NCBI GenBank assembly: GCA_947683425.1
Contig: CANTUQ010000003.1
Span: 4,960,001 to 5,024,000, forward strand
Direction: 5' to 3'
DNA from: Excoecaria cochinchinensis
Lineage: Eukaryota > Streptophyta > Magnoliopsida > Malpighiales > Euphorbiaceae
DNA length: 64,000 nt
Positions 1 to 12,455 of this stretch are shown in pieces. Each line of letters begins with the position of its first letter. The stretch's first letter is position 1. Position numbers and translations under genes: made by a program. The notes under the pieces were generated by a model. That model worked only from the letters and a program-made list of their open reading frames with translations. It made no database searches and was not told where the DNA came from.

Positions 1-1055
1 TCGAAATTGCATTGCATCCATTAAAGCCTTAGAACTATGCTTGTTGGTCCCTCTTTTGACCTCGGTGCGTTCCCGAAGCACGACCCTTCGTTCAATCAAT
101 GTAGGGAAGTGTTAAGGATAATCACCAGCCCAAGTCTCGTACCATCATGGTATATTAAATGGAGACCCGATCGGTCATTACGCTCGTGATGAGCTAGACC
201 CATTGGCAGGGACCATGCTTTGGTAGCCCTAAAGTAACATCACCCATGACTAAAGCTCATGTAATGGTAATAGAAACTTCCACTAGGTAGTATGCTCCTT
301 ATTACGATTCTTGCTACGTGGGCCCTTATGTATTAAACCAATTCAAACATATTAATTGGACACTTATCAAAGGCTTTCGTGCCCCGGTGGGCCCATTTTA
401 GTCTGTTTGAATGGTCCAAATATATAATGGCCAAAACCCATATGCATGCGCTTTTACATTAAGAGGGTTATGCTGCTGGTATATAACCATGCACTATACG
501 CACCCATCGGGTTCCCCGTTGACCCATGGGTTAAGCCCGCCTAGGGGAGAGACTACACGACCTCGTGTGTGGGAGTAATAAGGTTGGAAGGGTCTATCTA
601 CTTGCATGTGGATGTAAATTTCACATAACATACGATCGTCCATCACATGTGTCATTCATGCATGCCAAAATGTAATTTAATTTTTTGTGAATACGCTTTA
701 TTTTGTACACACAATTTTTTTTTTAAAAAAAAGGGAAAAAAAAGGAGAGAAGAAAAAAAGACGCATACACGTCATTTTGTGTGTGCACATTGTGTTCGAT
801 GCATGTGGCTTTCATCAGTACATTATCATTCGGTGTATAATTCTTTTTATATATCACATGTATCGTTGTATTTTTTTTTTATCTTTTAGCACGGACATGC
901 ATTACATGTCATTCATGCATTTAAAAGCATATGCATTTTGGGGTGTGTGCTTTCTATCTTGCACATACAACATTTTGCATATACGTTTCATCATGCATTT
1001 TTTTTATACATCGCATGTATCATTCTGACCCCTTTATATTTGAGCCATCATAAGT
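1..1055 (+). other. 5' leader of Tat/Ogre-type retrotransposon 1
   Basis: Untranslated leader between the primer binding site and gag. Positions 1-600 match, in reverse complement, the leader of the minus-strand element at about 41,900-42,500. Aligning the two places this element's PBS and 5' LTR roughly 100 bases left of the window. Positions about 640-1,030 are an AT-rich, low-complexity stretch absent from the other copy. Short open frames here carry no recognisable domain and are not genes. Confidence 0.75.
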
Positions 1056-2570
1056 ATGAATCAGTGGTTTAGGGGTCCAGACGGCCGACTGGTAAGGAGA
1101 AACCCGTTTTTTGAGTCAGTAGAGTGAGTCACATATTGGGGTTCTGAGTCACTTTCAGATAGCACAGAATCCTTGCCTTCAGAGTTATCATTAGATATGG
1201 CCAACCAAGAAGCGAATGCCACCCGGGCTATGGTCACCGAAGAAATGGACCAAGGGCGCAAGAAATGGAGCGCAGATTTGAAGAGTTTGAGCATAGGATA
1301 ATGGCAATGATGGGAAACTTAATTGTTGCTCTAGCACAGCCAGCTGGCCAACAACCTACCCCTCCTGTCGGAGGACAAGCTGAACAGATTCCTATCAGGG
1401 AGGCACCTCCAATAGCAGTTATGGAACCACCCCCTGCTATGGACCTCAGGGTTCTTGCAAACATTGAGCCTAGATGAACAAGGGAGCATAGGGCTGAGGA
1501 GGACTTTGTAGAGGATGAGCAGCATGAAGAATCTATGTCAGTAAAAGCTAGACCTCCGAAAGAAGATGCTGCTCTAAAGAAGATAGAGGAGAAGGTTGAG
1601 GCAATGGCTCGTTTGTTATCTGCAGGAAAGGGGATAAGCCCAGAGGATAGGGATTTGGATGACAATGAGATACTTCCTCAAAGATTTAAGATGCCCAAGC
1701 TGCCCAAATTTGATGGCACATCAGATCCATCTGCCCACATCAAGCAGTATACGCTTGTGATAAAAGGGACTATGCTCACTAAAAGACAGAAGGTGGAATA
1801 TTTCTATCTCAGTTTGACTGAACCTGCCATAGACTGGTACCATGGCTTGGATAGAAGGGAAAGAGAAGATTGGGACCTATTAACTGAGGAGTTTCTTAAA
1901 TAATATGACTGTAGGATGGAGGTTACCCTGAAAGATTTAGAGTTACTTCAACAGAAAACCAATGAATCATTCCACGAGTATCTTACTCGGTGGAGAAATC
2001 GGGTGATAGAAATGAGAAGGAAGCCGGATACTCCAGACCAGATTCGGCTATTCATCCGAAATGCGAGTTCGTATCTAAGGGATGGATTAAAGATGAAGGG
2101 CCTCCGAGATTGGGAATCTTTAAAGGATATAGCCATCGAAGAAGAAGGGGAGTACTTGGCAATGAAAGCAAGCCAAGAGAGTTTTGTTAAGAAGAATTTT
2201 GGGAACCAATCAGGGAATAGATCAATTGGCGCTGGGAGTAGTAACAGTAATAAGAGTGGCAGCGGCAGAAAAGCTGAGGTCTCAGCAATAAAATCCAATC
2301 AGAGCCAGAGGTACTACTCGAATTTAGGTCATCCCCTATCTTGGGGTTTGGAAAGATTGACGAAGGAGGGGCAGTTGAGACCTTTGGAGCCAAGGCAGCC
2401 AAGAACCAGGGTTAGCCGGGACATAAGAGTGATCAGTTCTGTGCTTATCATCAACACACAGGCCATCTGACTGACTACTGCAGAACTTTGAGAAATAAAA
2501 TTCAAGACCTCATTAACAATAAGCAGATTACAGATCCAGAAAAGAGAGAGAAGAGGAAGAAGTCCGATAA
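1056..2570 (+). pseudogene. gag: gag of Tat/Ogre-type Ty3/gypsy element 1 (broken)
   Basis: Structural polyprotein that would form the retrotransposon's cytoplasmic particle and package its RNA. ATG at 1,056 begins a WFRGPDGRL segment shared with the minus-strand copy. Stops and at least one frameshift break the frame before 1,535. The core at about 1,680-2,180 is a retrotransposon Gag domain, with FKMPKLPKFDGTSDPSAHIK, then DWYHGL and EDWDLLTEEFLK, interrupted at about 1,901 where the other copy has Gln (CAA->TAA). After about 2,430 a zinc-knuckle-like CxxHxxxGHxxxxC follows (CAYHQHTGHLTDYC). Comparison with 39,771-41,878 on the minus strand supports the frame joins. Non-functional as it stands. 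Confidence 0.88.
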
Positions 2571-4100
2571 TCATACAGTTCCTCCGCTAGTGTATATGAT
2601 CAGGTCTAGCTTGCCTGAATGGTATATGTTGCAAGATATATATGGTAATCAGTATGTTGCTATCACCTGTAAAACGACGAGTGAAGAAGGGGTTCCCATG
2701 GCAATGGTAGACTGTTGGTCCACTAGTGAGCGTGGAGATGAAAGTGACGAAAGTCATGAACTTGCGAATCCTTGGGGTTCAGAAGATGAGGAAAAGAAAA
2801 AAGTTAGGGCAGTGACTAGAAGTGGCAGAGTAGTTCCGGAGGTGGAAAGGCCTCAAGATTCAGTGCCTACACATGCTGAAAAGGAGCCTGAGGAAAATGG
2901 GCTGGTGAAACAATTGAAGAAGACAGCAGCTCAGATATCCATTTGGGACTTGTTGAGACAATCCCCATCACATAGGCAAAAGTTAGTAGAGGCCTTATAC
3001 GAGTCCACCGTGGCCACCACTATCTCACCATCTGAGCTGTTGGAACTGGTTAAAGGAGGTTCAGGGGAAAATCTAGTTTATTCTGATGCGGATTTACCTG
3101 TGGAAGGCCGTAAGCACAATCGCCCGTTGTACATTAGAGCACAGGATAATGGCAAGCACACCGCTTGTGTGATGGTTGATGACGGTTCTTCGATAAATGT
3201 ATGTCCTTTGGTCGTGTTCCCGGCATTTGGGTTGAATAAAGACATGCTGAGTGGGTCTGACTTAACAATTACAGCTTATGACAACTCTCATAGATAGGCC
3301 TCGGGGACTTTTAAAGCTATAGTTAAAACTGGGCCCATTGAAACGGAAGTGGAGTTCATGGTCTTATCAATCCTAGCCAACTTCTCAGCTTTACTTGTAA
3401 GGCCTTGGTTTTTAAAATTGGGGGGAGTACCATCCACCCTTCATCAGATGATCAAAATACAGCATGAGGGAGAAGTGGTAACTATCAAAGCTGCTAGAGA
3501 AAATCAGGTTTTCACACTAGAAATCTCTAAACAGCCTTTTAACGGTTTCCATGTGTCGATGATTGATGAAGAAGATGGTTTAGAGGGTAGTTCCCAAGTG
3601 GTAAATATGATGAAAAGAATGCACTTTATTCCAGGAGCTGGTCTAGGTAAGAACTCACAAGGGCCACAGTCCCCTATCACAACAAGGGGTCAGAAGGACC
3701 GAAAAGGCCTAGGCTATAAAGGTGCAAGTGTTAAAGGGAAAGAGGAGTCAGTAGGTATCCCTCATATTCTGAAAAGTTTCGTGCCAGCAACACCTATTTG
3801 TGCTTATTGTGGAGAGGCCGAGCCCCAGTTTTCCAATAAGCGGATCGTCCCGGGCTTTGAAATTTTTAATGATGTGTTTGATTGGTCCGATGGGACCATC
3901 AAGTCAGTTGAAGATTTTTGGGATGAAGAGGTTATGACCCAGAGCACCATCAGAGATATAGGTGAGCTATAAGAAGTTTGCACTGATAAGTTGCTTGCCA
4001 CTAGGGTAAAGGGGAAGGAAAAAATGGAAGTTGAAGTATCAGAACTAAAAGCTCCACCAGAAGTAGTCAAAGAGCCCCCCAAAGTTAAGACAATAGTGAC
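2571..4100 (+). pseudogene. pro: protease region with G-patch-like motif, element 1 (broken)
   Basis: Would release mature Gag and Pol by proteolysis. The aspartic-protease signature VDDGSSINVCPL lies at about 3,175-3,210, with Asp-Asp-Gly-Ser in place of the usual DTGA/S. A TAG at 3,295 replaces the Gln present in the minus-strand copy (AYDNSRRQASR there). Downstream, RPWFLKLGGVPSTLHQ is the usual C-terminal protease segment. At about 3,607-3,722 comes a glycine-rich G-patch-like motif, GAGLGKNSQG followed by KGLGYKG. An acidic linker then leads to reverse transcriptase. Protease assignment is firm; the G-patch label rests on motif spacing. Confidence 0.85.
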
Positions 4101-5800
4101 ATGTCGGTCACAACGTCTGCCTCGGCGGATGAAGAAAATCATAGTTATTTAGATGTTCTTTTTGTTCGAGAACTTTTTAATGATGACAATGTGTGCAATT
4201 CTAATTTCATTAATGAGATGAATAATTTTGCTTATTTGTGTGATGTTTCTGATGATTTCATTTCACATGATTATACACATGATGCATTTATTTTTGACAT
4301 TAATTCAACTAATACAACTCCATTTAATCTTGGGACTTTGGAAAACCCAAAGCAAATTTTGATTGCATCTGACATAACTCCTAAAGAGAGATTAAAATTT
4401 GAGAAAATCTTAAAAAAATATGAAAAAGTCTTTGCCTGGACCTATGAAGACATGCCAGGAATTGATAGAAATATTGCTGAACATGCAATTCCGACTTATC
4501 CAGAGTCCAAACCCTTCAAGCAAAAACTCAGAAGACTTAGGCCAAAGTGGGCACAGAAGGTGAAAGAGGAAGTGCATAAGCAGATTGAGGCCAAATTCCT
4601 GGTTGAGGTTCAATACTCGACCTGGTTAGCAAATGTAGTTCCTGTGGCAAAAAAGGATGGAAGGGTTCGAGTATGTGTAGATTATCGGGATTTGAACAAA
4701 GCCTGTCCCAAAGATGATTTCCCTCTGCCCCATATCGACGTCTTAATAGATAGTGCAACTTCTAGCATGATGTACAACTTTGTAGACGGTTGCGCTGGAT
4801 ATAATCAGATCCTCAACAGAATTATAGATCGGATTAAGACAACTTTTATCACCGAATGGGGTACATTTGCATATCGGGTCATGCCGTTTGGACTAAAAAA
4901 TGCTGGCACGACTTATCAAAGGATGGCTACCAAGATTCTTAATGACTTGATTCACAAAGAAGTGGAGGTGTATGTAGATGATATGATGATTAAGTCCGCT
5001 ACCAGGGAAGGTCACTTCGAGGCTTTGGAAAAGTTCTTCCAATGGATTGATAAGTATAATCTGCGCCTCAATCCTAAGAAGTGCATCTTTGGAGTTACCT
5101 CGGGTAAGCTGTTAGGCCATGTAGTAAGTCAAAGAGGAATTGAAGTGGATCCGAATAAGATCAGAGCAATTAGGGAGATGCCCGTGCCCTGAAAAGAAAA
5201 AGAAATTAGGAGTTTCCTGGAAAAGCTTCAGTACATCAGCCGATTTATTGCCAAGCTAGATTCAATATGTGAGCCCATCTTCAAGCTCCTCAGGAAGAAT
5301 CAGCCGATGGTGTGGAATAGCGATTGTCAATTGGCTTTTGATACTATTAAGGATTATCTTCAGAATCCACCAGTCTTAAGACCACCATGTCATGCCAAGT
5401 CACTAATCCTGTACCTGGCAATAGAAGATTGTATAGTGGGTGCCATAATGGCTCAAGAGGATGAATTTGGGGTGGAGTTCACTGTTTATTACCTTAGCAA
5501 GAAATTCCTGCCATATGAAGCCAAAAATGTTGAAGTAGAGAAGATTTACTTAGCAATAATTTGGACCTCGAAAAAATTAAGACACTATTTCCAATCATTC
5601 AAGGTTCAGGCAGTTGCTAAATAGAATCCTTTGAGATACCTTCAGCAGGCACCTTCTTTGCTTGGAAAGATGGGTAGGTGGTTGATACTGCTCAAAGAAT
5701 TCGATTTAGAATACATCACTAGGAAAACCATTAAAGGGAGAGTTGTAGCTGAATTCCTAGCTAATTACCCTATTGAAGGAGAAAAGGTTGAGTATAATTT
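4101..5800 (+). pseudogene. pol (RT-RNH): reverse transcriptase and first RNase H, element 1 (broken)
   Basis: Would copy element RNA into cDNA. The RT frame is open from 4,101 to 5,192. It contains VVPVAKKDGRVRVCVDYRDL, then FPLPHIDVLID, the MPFGLKNAGTTYQR segment, and the catalytic YVDDMM box at about 4,971-4,988. A TGA at 5,190 falls where the minus copy reads Gln in MPVPQKEKD. The frame continues as connection and RNase H (SFLEKLQYISRFIAKLDSIC, LAFDTIKDYLQNPPVLRPP, YYLSKKFLPYEAKN), with another stop at about 5,622. The usual RNase H catalytic Asp near LILYLAIED is not obvious, consistent with the degenerate first RNase H of the Tat lineage. Confidence 0.9.
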
Positions 5801-6398
5801 TCCAGATGAGGATGTCATGGCCATTGCAGTTCAGGGATGGCAGATGTATTTTGACGGAGCAGTTAATAATAAGGGGGCAGGTGTAGGGATCATTTTGATA
5901 ACTCCGGATGGTGAACAATTACTGCTGGCTAAGAAGTTGAGATATAAAGCCACTAATAATGAATCCGAGTATGAAGCGTGTGTCTTTGGATTAGAGGCTC
6001 TTTTGGCCTTAGGGGCAAAGTTTGAAGAAGTCTTTGGAGATTCATCGTTGGTGATCCATCAAATTCAAGGAGAGTAGTCTGTTAAAGAACAAAGATTGGT
6101 ACCATATCTAAGGCACCTTCGTATGTGAAGCGGCCAGTTTAAAACTTGTACTTTCCATTTTATCCCTAGAGAGGAGAATCAGTTAACTGATGCACTTACA
6201 ACCCTGGTGTCCATGTGGGATAACCCGGAAGGAGTGGTTATGAAGCTCGTGTTGATTTCAAGTTAATAGAAGCCTTGCTTTAAGTATAAACAGGTGATGG
6301 GTGTCGAAGCCACTGATGGAAAACCTTGATACTATGACATTCAGAATTACCTGGAGAGGCCAGTATTCCCAGAAGAAGCTTCTGAAAAGGATCGAAGA
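5801..6398 (+). pseudogene. pol (aRNH): second (archaeal-type) RNase H domain, element 1 (broken)
   Basis: An additional RNase H after the first, a recognised feature of the Tat/Ogre lineage. The domain starts near WQMYFDGAVNNKGAGVGI (first catalytic Asp), continues with the acidic ATNNESEYEAC segment and has a further Asp in EVFGDSSLVIHQ. A TAG at 6,076 follows IQGE, where related proteins have Trp, so TGG->TAG is likely. The 300 bases after it are degenerate and lead to the integrase. Two RNase H modules plus integrase order separate this from Tekay, CRM and other chromoviruses. Confidence 0.82.
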
Positions 6399-7570
6399 AT
6401 GATTCAAAAGTTGCCCAACCAGTTCCTCAGTGTAGATGGTGTGCTTTACAAGAGACAGGCAGATGGCATTCAGTTGAGGTGCATAGCAGAGAAGGAGGCT
6501 AGGAAGGTTATGGAGGAAGTCCATGACAGTATTTGTGGTACTCACATGAATCGTTTATTCTTCGCAAAGAAAATCATGCACCAAGGGTTCTATTGGATCA
6601 CTATGGATGCAGGTTGCTCAAAGTTTGTAAAACAATGTCAGCTGTGTCAACAATACGCAGACTCGAGGCATGTGCCAGTGTCAGAACTACATAACTTATC
6701 TTCGCCATGGCCATTTGCAGCTTGGGGAATAGATATTATAGGGGAAATAGGCCCTACCGCCTCTAATGGGCACAGGTTCATTATAGTCGCCATCGATTAC
6801 TTTACCAAATGGGTCGAGGCGGAATCTTTTAAGAAGGTTGACACCAGGGATATGGCCAAGTTCATTGAACGGAATTTAATATGCATATATGGTCTCCCAC
6901 ATCATATTGTGTCTGACAATGGGGTACAATTCTTGTCTGAAACTAAACGGATACTGCAGAAGTATGGGATACAACACCATAAGTTCTCCCCTTACCGACC
7001 TCAAGCCAATGGAGTAGTTGAAGCAGTCAACAAAAATGTCAAGAAAATTTTGGCTAAGATGGTGCAGAATTATAAAGATTGGGCAGAAAAGTTACCTTTT
7101 GCACTATGGGGTTATAGAACCACCATAAGAACATCGACGGGCGCAATTCCATTTTCTTCAGTGTATGGATAGAGGCGGTTCTACCAGTTAAAATTCACCT
7201 CAGATTTCTGAGAGTCGTTATGGAAGCCGAAATTCCAGAAACAGAATGGGCTCAGCAGAGATTATTGCAGTTGAACTTACTGGATGAGAATAGGTTGCGA
7301 GCCTAGTATCACAACCAGGTTTACCAAAAGAGGTTAGCCCGGTCATTCAAAAAAAAGGTTAGAAAGCATCCACTAAAAGAAGGAGATCTGGTGTTGAAAT
7401 AGATGAGACCAGGGGTACAAGACATTCGGGGAAAATTTAGGACAACATGGGAAGGTCCATTTGTGTGAAAGAAGCTATTGTCAAAAGGGGCGGCCATTTT
7501 AACAGTCAGTGATGGGAACGAGTTCAAGGAGCTGATCAATATTGACAGATTAAAAAGGTTTCATGGCTAA
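6399..7570 (+). pseudogene. pol (IN): integrase, element 1 (broken)
   Basis: Would insert element cDNA into chromosomes. An HHCC zinc region is visible (VHDSICGTH, then CSKFVKQCQLC), followed by the DDE core: Asp in WGIDIIGEIG, Asp in HIVSDNGVQF, and Glu in QANGVVEAVNK. After VYG at about 7,170 a single-base loss shifts the frame. The C-terminal part then continues with stops, including IRGKFRTTWEGPFV, and ends in INIDRLKRFHG with a TAA at 7,568-7,570. No chromodomain is seen. The last ~40 bases of the gene are also the first bases of the tandem repeat that follows. Confidence 0.88.
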
Positions 7571-9180
7571 GATTAAAATCAAAAGAAGAGAATAATTTGC
7601 CCTGCAGGCCGAAAACCGAAAAAAGGCAGCCTTGCTAAAATTGGGTGCCCTGTCAGGGTGAAAATTGAAAAATGGCACTCTAGGTAAAAATGAAGGGCTA
7701 AGAGAAAATGTTCAATCATGAAAACTCGAGAGGGCTGATTGATAAAAGGAGGTTGACGCTTGCAAAATCCATCCTAAGATTAAGCGTAATTTTATGTTTT
7801 TGAATTTTCGTCAATAAATGATCATATGTATTGAAATCATATAGAAATATTCATAAATTTGCAATAAAAGATTCAGTTTGCACTTTTCGTGATAGTCTAG
7901 TTCTTTTACAAAAAGTAAAAATAAATTATAATTATCTAAAATCTATTTTAACTATGTTTATTCGGTTAGACGTGTAAGCTAACTGATCCTGTTGTCAACA
8001 GTAGGGCTAGTCACCCATCTCTTGTATTCAGACGAGCTGGTAAAATCAAAATCTTCATCCTTCGGGATGGTTGTACTTAAAGCTATCTGCACCCAAAGTC
8101 CACGGTAGCCAATAATGAATGCCGAAGTTAAGAGCCCACCATGGAAAGCCAGAGGCGGAGTTAAAATAGTCCGATACCCTCCAAATAGATGAATGCAGTG
8201 GGCTGTGATGTAAAAGGAGGCCCTTTGAAGCCCACATAAGGGAACAGATCCTGAAGACCTATACCAAGTCACATAGTCAAAACAGAGTTAGGGGCTCGTA
8301 AATCCGATATCTCCATCTGCCAATGTGGCTATCCATATAAAACCTTCATGGGAACCGATATGTCCTCTATCTAAGAAAAAAGGTGCACCGGTGAGTATTC
8401 ATCGATCCTCCTAGGAGGTGGTTCTGTCAATAACCTTTACTTTAAATGTAGCCTTACCTGAAAGGCAGGAGAGTCTCAACAAAAAGAAGAAAAAAAAAAG
8501 AGAAAAAAAAAGAAGGCCGTTAGGGATGAAAACCATGACTGGCTCTCTAAGCAAAAGTTAGGCCAAAGGGCAGGATGAAAAGTTGGGAACAGGCAGTCTG
8601 TCCTTCAAAAAAAATGAATAAAAGCTGCTGAAATGGGTTGGGTCCATTCCAGGCAAAAATTAGGCACGGGATTATGTGAAAATCTGAAAAGGACACATTT
8701 CCCGCTAAGAAAAGCTAGTGTGAAAATCCACGAGGGACGCACTACCTTTAATAAATGACCAACAGTGTATGGAGGGATAAGGCAGCCCACATGTTTCCAA
8801 TTCAAGTAGATATTGCACAATTCAGGATGCGAGTTAAGGCCTTGATTACTCTTTGACTAGAGGACAGAGATGTGCACGGGTCGCTGAGAGGCATCAAACA
8901 AGGCGAATGGCAAAGCTGTACCTTCAGTGGACCCCTGACCACTCAAAACTCAATCTATTCATTTTTGCATGCATTTTATGTCATGCAGTTCACTTGCAAA
9001 CATTTACATATGACTTTTCGCATGCAAAAATGTATTCCTGCGCACGTGACTTTTACAGGAAAATTTCAAATAAAGACTGCACTCGTAAGAGCCAGCTAAG
9101 GCCGACTTCGGCACAATGTAGGCATTCACCTGTATTAAGCAATTAGACAAAGATGAAGTCTACTCAATGTGGATTCCCGA
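7531..9180 (+). repeat. ~1.6 kb tandem repeat, copy 1 of 6
   Basis: First unit of a direct array in the 3' untranslated part of element 1. It starts inside the final pol codons (the INIDRLKRFHG segment) and ends before the next copy's GCCGATCAATGTTGACAG. Landmarks shared by all copies include a GTTGTCAACAG motif, a perfect CCTCCTAGGAGG palindrome, an A-rich run, and a segment with GCATCAAACAAGGCGAA. Open frames of 60-100 codons recur in several copies simply because the copies are alike. Confidence 0.9.
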
Positions 9181-10801
9181 GCCGATCAATGTTGACAGAT
9201 TAAAAAGGTTTCATGGCTAAGAGTAAAATCAAACGAAGGGAATAATTTACCCTGCGGGTCGAAAACCGAAAAAAGGCGGCCTGTTATATTGAAAATCGAA
9301 AAAAGGCACTCTGGGTAAAAATTAATGGCTAAGAGAAAATGTTCAATCATGAAAACTCGAGAGGGCTGATTGATAACAGGAGTTTGACGCTTGCAAAATC
9401 CATCCTAAGATTAAGCACAGTTTTATGTTTTTGAATTTTCATCAATAAATGATCATATGTATAGAAATCATATAGAAATATTCATAAATTTGCAATAAAA
9501 GATTCAGTTTGCACTTTTCATGATTGTTTAGTTCTTTTACAAAAAGTAAAAATAAATTATCATTATCCAAAATCTATTTTTAACTATGTTTATTCGGTTA
9601 GACGTGTAAGATAACTGATCCTGTTGTCAACAGCAGGGCTAGTCACCCATCTCTTGTATTCTGACGAGCCGGTAAAATCAAAATCTTCAGCCTTCGGGAT
9701 AGTTGTACTTAAAGGTAACTGCACCCAAACTCCACAGTAGCCAATAATGAATGCCAAAGTTAAGAGCCCACCATTGAAAGTCAGAGGCGGAGTTAAAATA
9801 GTCCAATACCCTCCAAACAGATAAACGCAGCGGGCTCTAATGTAAAAGGAGGCCCTGTGAAGCCCACATAAGGGAATAGATCCTAAAGACCTATACTAGG
9901 TCATATAGTCAAAACATAAATCTGATATCTCCATCTGCCAATGTGGCTATCCATATAAAACCTTCATGGGAACCGATATGCCCTTTGTCTAAGAAAAAAG
10001 GTGCACCGGTGAGTATTCATCGATCCTCCTAGGAGGTGTTTCTATCAATAACATTAACTTTCCATGTAGCCTTACCTGAAAGGCAGGAGAGTCTCAAAAA
10101 AAAGAAAAAAAAAAGAGAAAAAAAAAGAAGGCCGTTAGAGATGAAAACCGTGACGGACTCTCTAAGCAAAAGTTAGGCCAAAGGGCAGGATGAAAACTTG
10201 GGAACAGGCAGTCTGTCCTTAAAAAAAATGAATAAATGCCACTGAATTGGGTTGGGTCCATTCTAGGTAAAAATTAGGCAGATGATTATGTGAAAATCCA
10301 AAAACGACGCATTTCCCTCTAAGAAAAGCTAGTGTGAAAATCCACGAGGGACGCACTACCTTTAATAAATGACCAACATTGTATGGAGGGATAAAGCAGC
10401 CCACATGCTTCCAATTCAAGCACATATTGCACAATTTAGGATGCGAGTTAAGGCCTTGGGGGCAAATTGCTCTTTCACCAGAGGGCAGAGATGTGCACGG
10501 GTCGCTGAGAGGCATCAAACAAGGCGAATGGCCAAGTTATAACTTTAGTGGACCCCTGACCGCACAAAATTCAGTCTATTCATTTTTGCATGTATTTTAT
10601 GTCATGTAGTTCACTTGCAAACATTCGCATATGAATTTTCGCATGCACAAACGTATTCCTATGCACGTGACTTGTGAAGGAAATTTTTAAATAAAGACTG
10701 CACGAGCAAGAGCCAGCTAAGGCCGACTTCGGCACAATGTAGGCATTCACCTGTATGAAGTAATTAGACAAAGATGAAGTCTACTCGATGTCGATTCCCG
10801 A
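9181..10801 (+). repeat. ~1.6 kb tandem repeat, copy 2 of 6
   Basis: Second unit, with the same order of landmarks. It begins at the pol-derived segment GCCGATCAATGTTGACAG. It lacks a short stretch near 9,915 that other copies keep (the AGTCAGGGGCTCG region). Confidence 0.9.
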
Positions 10802-12455
10802 GCCGATCAATGTTGATAGATTAAAAAGGGTTCATGGCTAAGACTAAAATCAAAAGAAGAGAATAATTTGCCCTGCGGGTCGAAAACCGAAAAAAGGCGG
10901 CCTTGCTAAAATTGGGCGCCCTGTCATGGTGAAAACCGAAAAAAGTCACTCTGGGCGAAATTAAGGGCTAAGAGAAAATGTTCAATCTTGAAAACTCGAG
11001 AGGGTTGATTGATAACAGGAGTTTGAAGCTTGCAAAATCCATCCTAAGATTAAGCGCAATTTTATGTTTTTGAATTTTCATCAATAAATGATCATATGTA
11101 TTGAAATCATATGGAAATATTCATAAATTTGTAATAAAAGATTCAGTTTGCAGTTTTCATGATTGTCTAGTTCTTTTACAAAAAGTAAAAATAAATTATC
11201 ATTATCCAAAATCTATTTTTAACTATGTTTATTCGGTTAGACGTGTAAGCTAACTGATCCTGTTGTCAACAGCAGGGCTAGTCACCCATCTCTTGTATTC
11301 TGACAAGCCGGTAAAATCAAAATCTTCAGCCTTCGGGATGGTTGTATTTAAAGGTAACTGCACCCAAACTCCACAGTAGCCAATAATGAATGCCGAAGTT
11401 AAGAGCCCACCATTGAAAGCCAGAGGCGGAGTTAAAATAGTCCGATACCCTCCAAACAGATAAACGCAGCGGGCTATGATGTAAAAGGAGGCCCTGTGAA
11501 GCCCACATAAGGGAATAGATCCTAAAGACCTATACCAGGTCACATAGTCAAAACATAGTCAGGGGCTCGTAAATCTGATATCTCCATCTGCCAATGTGGC
11601 TATCCATATAAAACCTTCATGGGAACCGATATGCCCTTTGTTTAAGAAAAAAGGTGCACCGGTGAGTATTCATCGATCCTCCTAGGAGGTGGTTCTATCA
11701 ATAACATTAACTTTCCTTGTAGCCTTACCTGAAAGGCAGGAGAGTCTCAAAAAAAATAAAAAAAAAGAGAAAAAAAAAGAAGGCCGTTAGAGATGAAAAC
11801 CGTGACGGACTCTCTATGCAAAAGTTAGGCCAAAGGGCAGGATGAAAACTTGGGAACAGGCAGTCTGTCGTTAAAAAAAAATTGAATAAAAGCCACTGAA
11901 TTGGGTTGGGTCCATTCCAGGCAAAAATTAGGCAGATAATTATGTGAAAATCCAAAAACGACGCATTTCCCTCTAAGAAAAGCTAGTATGAAAATCCACG
12001 AGGGACGTACTACCTTTAATAAATGACCAACATTGTATGGAGGGAAAAGGCAGCCCACATGCTTCCAATTCAAGCACATATTGCACAATTCAGGATGCGA
12101 GTTAAGGCCTTGGGGGCAAATTGCTCTTTGACCAGAGGGCAGAGATGTGCACGGGTCGCTGAGAGGCATCAAACAAGGCGAATGGCCAAGTTATAACTTC
12201 AATGGACCCCTGACCACACAAAACTCAGTCTATTCATTTTCGCATGTATTTTATGTCATGCAGTTCACTTGCAAACTTTCGCATATGACTTTTCGCATGC
12301 ACAAACGTATTCCTGCGCACGTGACTTTTGCAGGAAAATTTCAAATAAAGACTGCACGAGCAAGAGCCAGCTAAGGCCGACTTCGGCGCAATGTAGGCGT
12401 TCACCTGTATGAATTAAGCAGACAAAGATGAAGTCTATTCGATGTCGATTCCCAA
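10802..12455 (+). repeat. ~1.6 kb tandem repeat, copy 3 of 6
   Basis: Third unit, nearly full length and particularly close to copy 2 in single-base variants, for example the CCACAGTAGCC and AACATTGTATGGAGG forms. This suggests that copies 2 and 3 arose from one another more recently than the rest. Confidence 0.9.

Noticed and set aside
8853..9146. Plus-strand frames in the repeat units
   Set aside because: Shadows of repeat sequence, with different lengths and frames between copies.
10219..10518. Minus-strand frame recurring in several 1.6 kb units (PQGLNSHP..CLNWKHVGC)
   Set aside because: It overlaps other conserved frames and follows repeat identity; no domain or start context.
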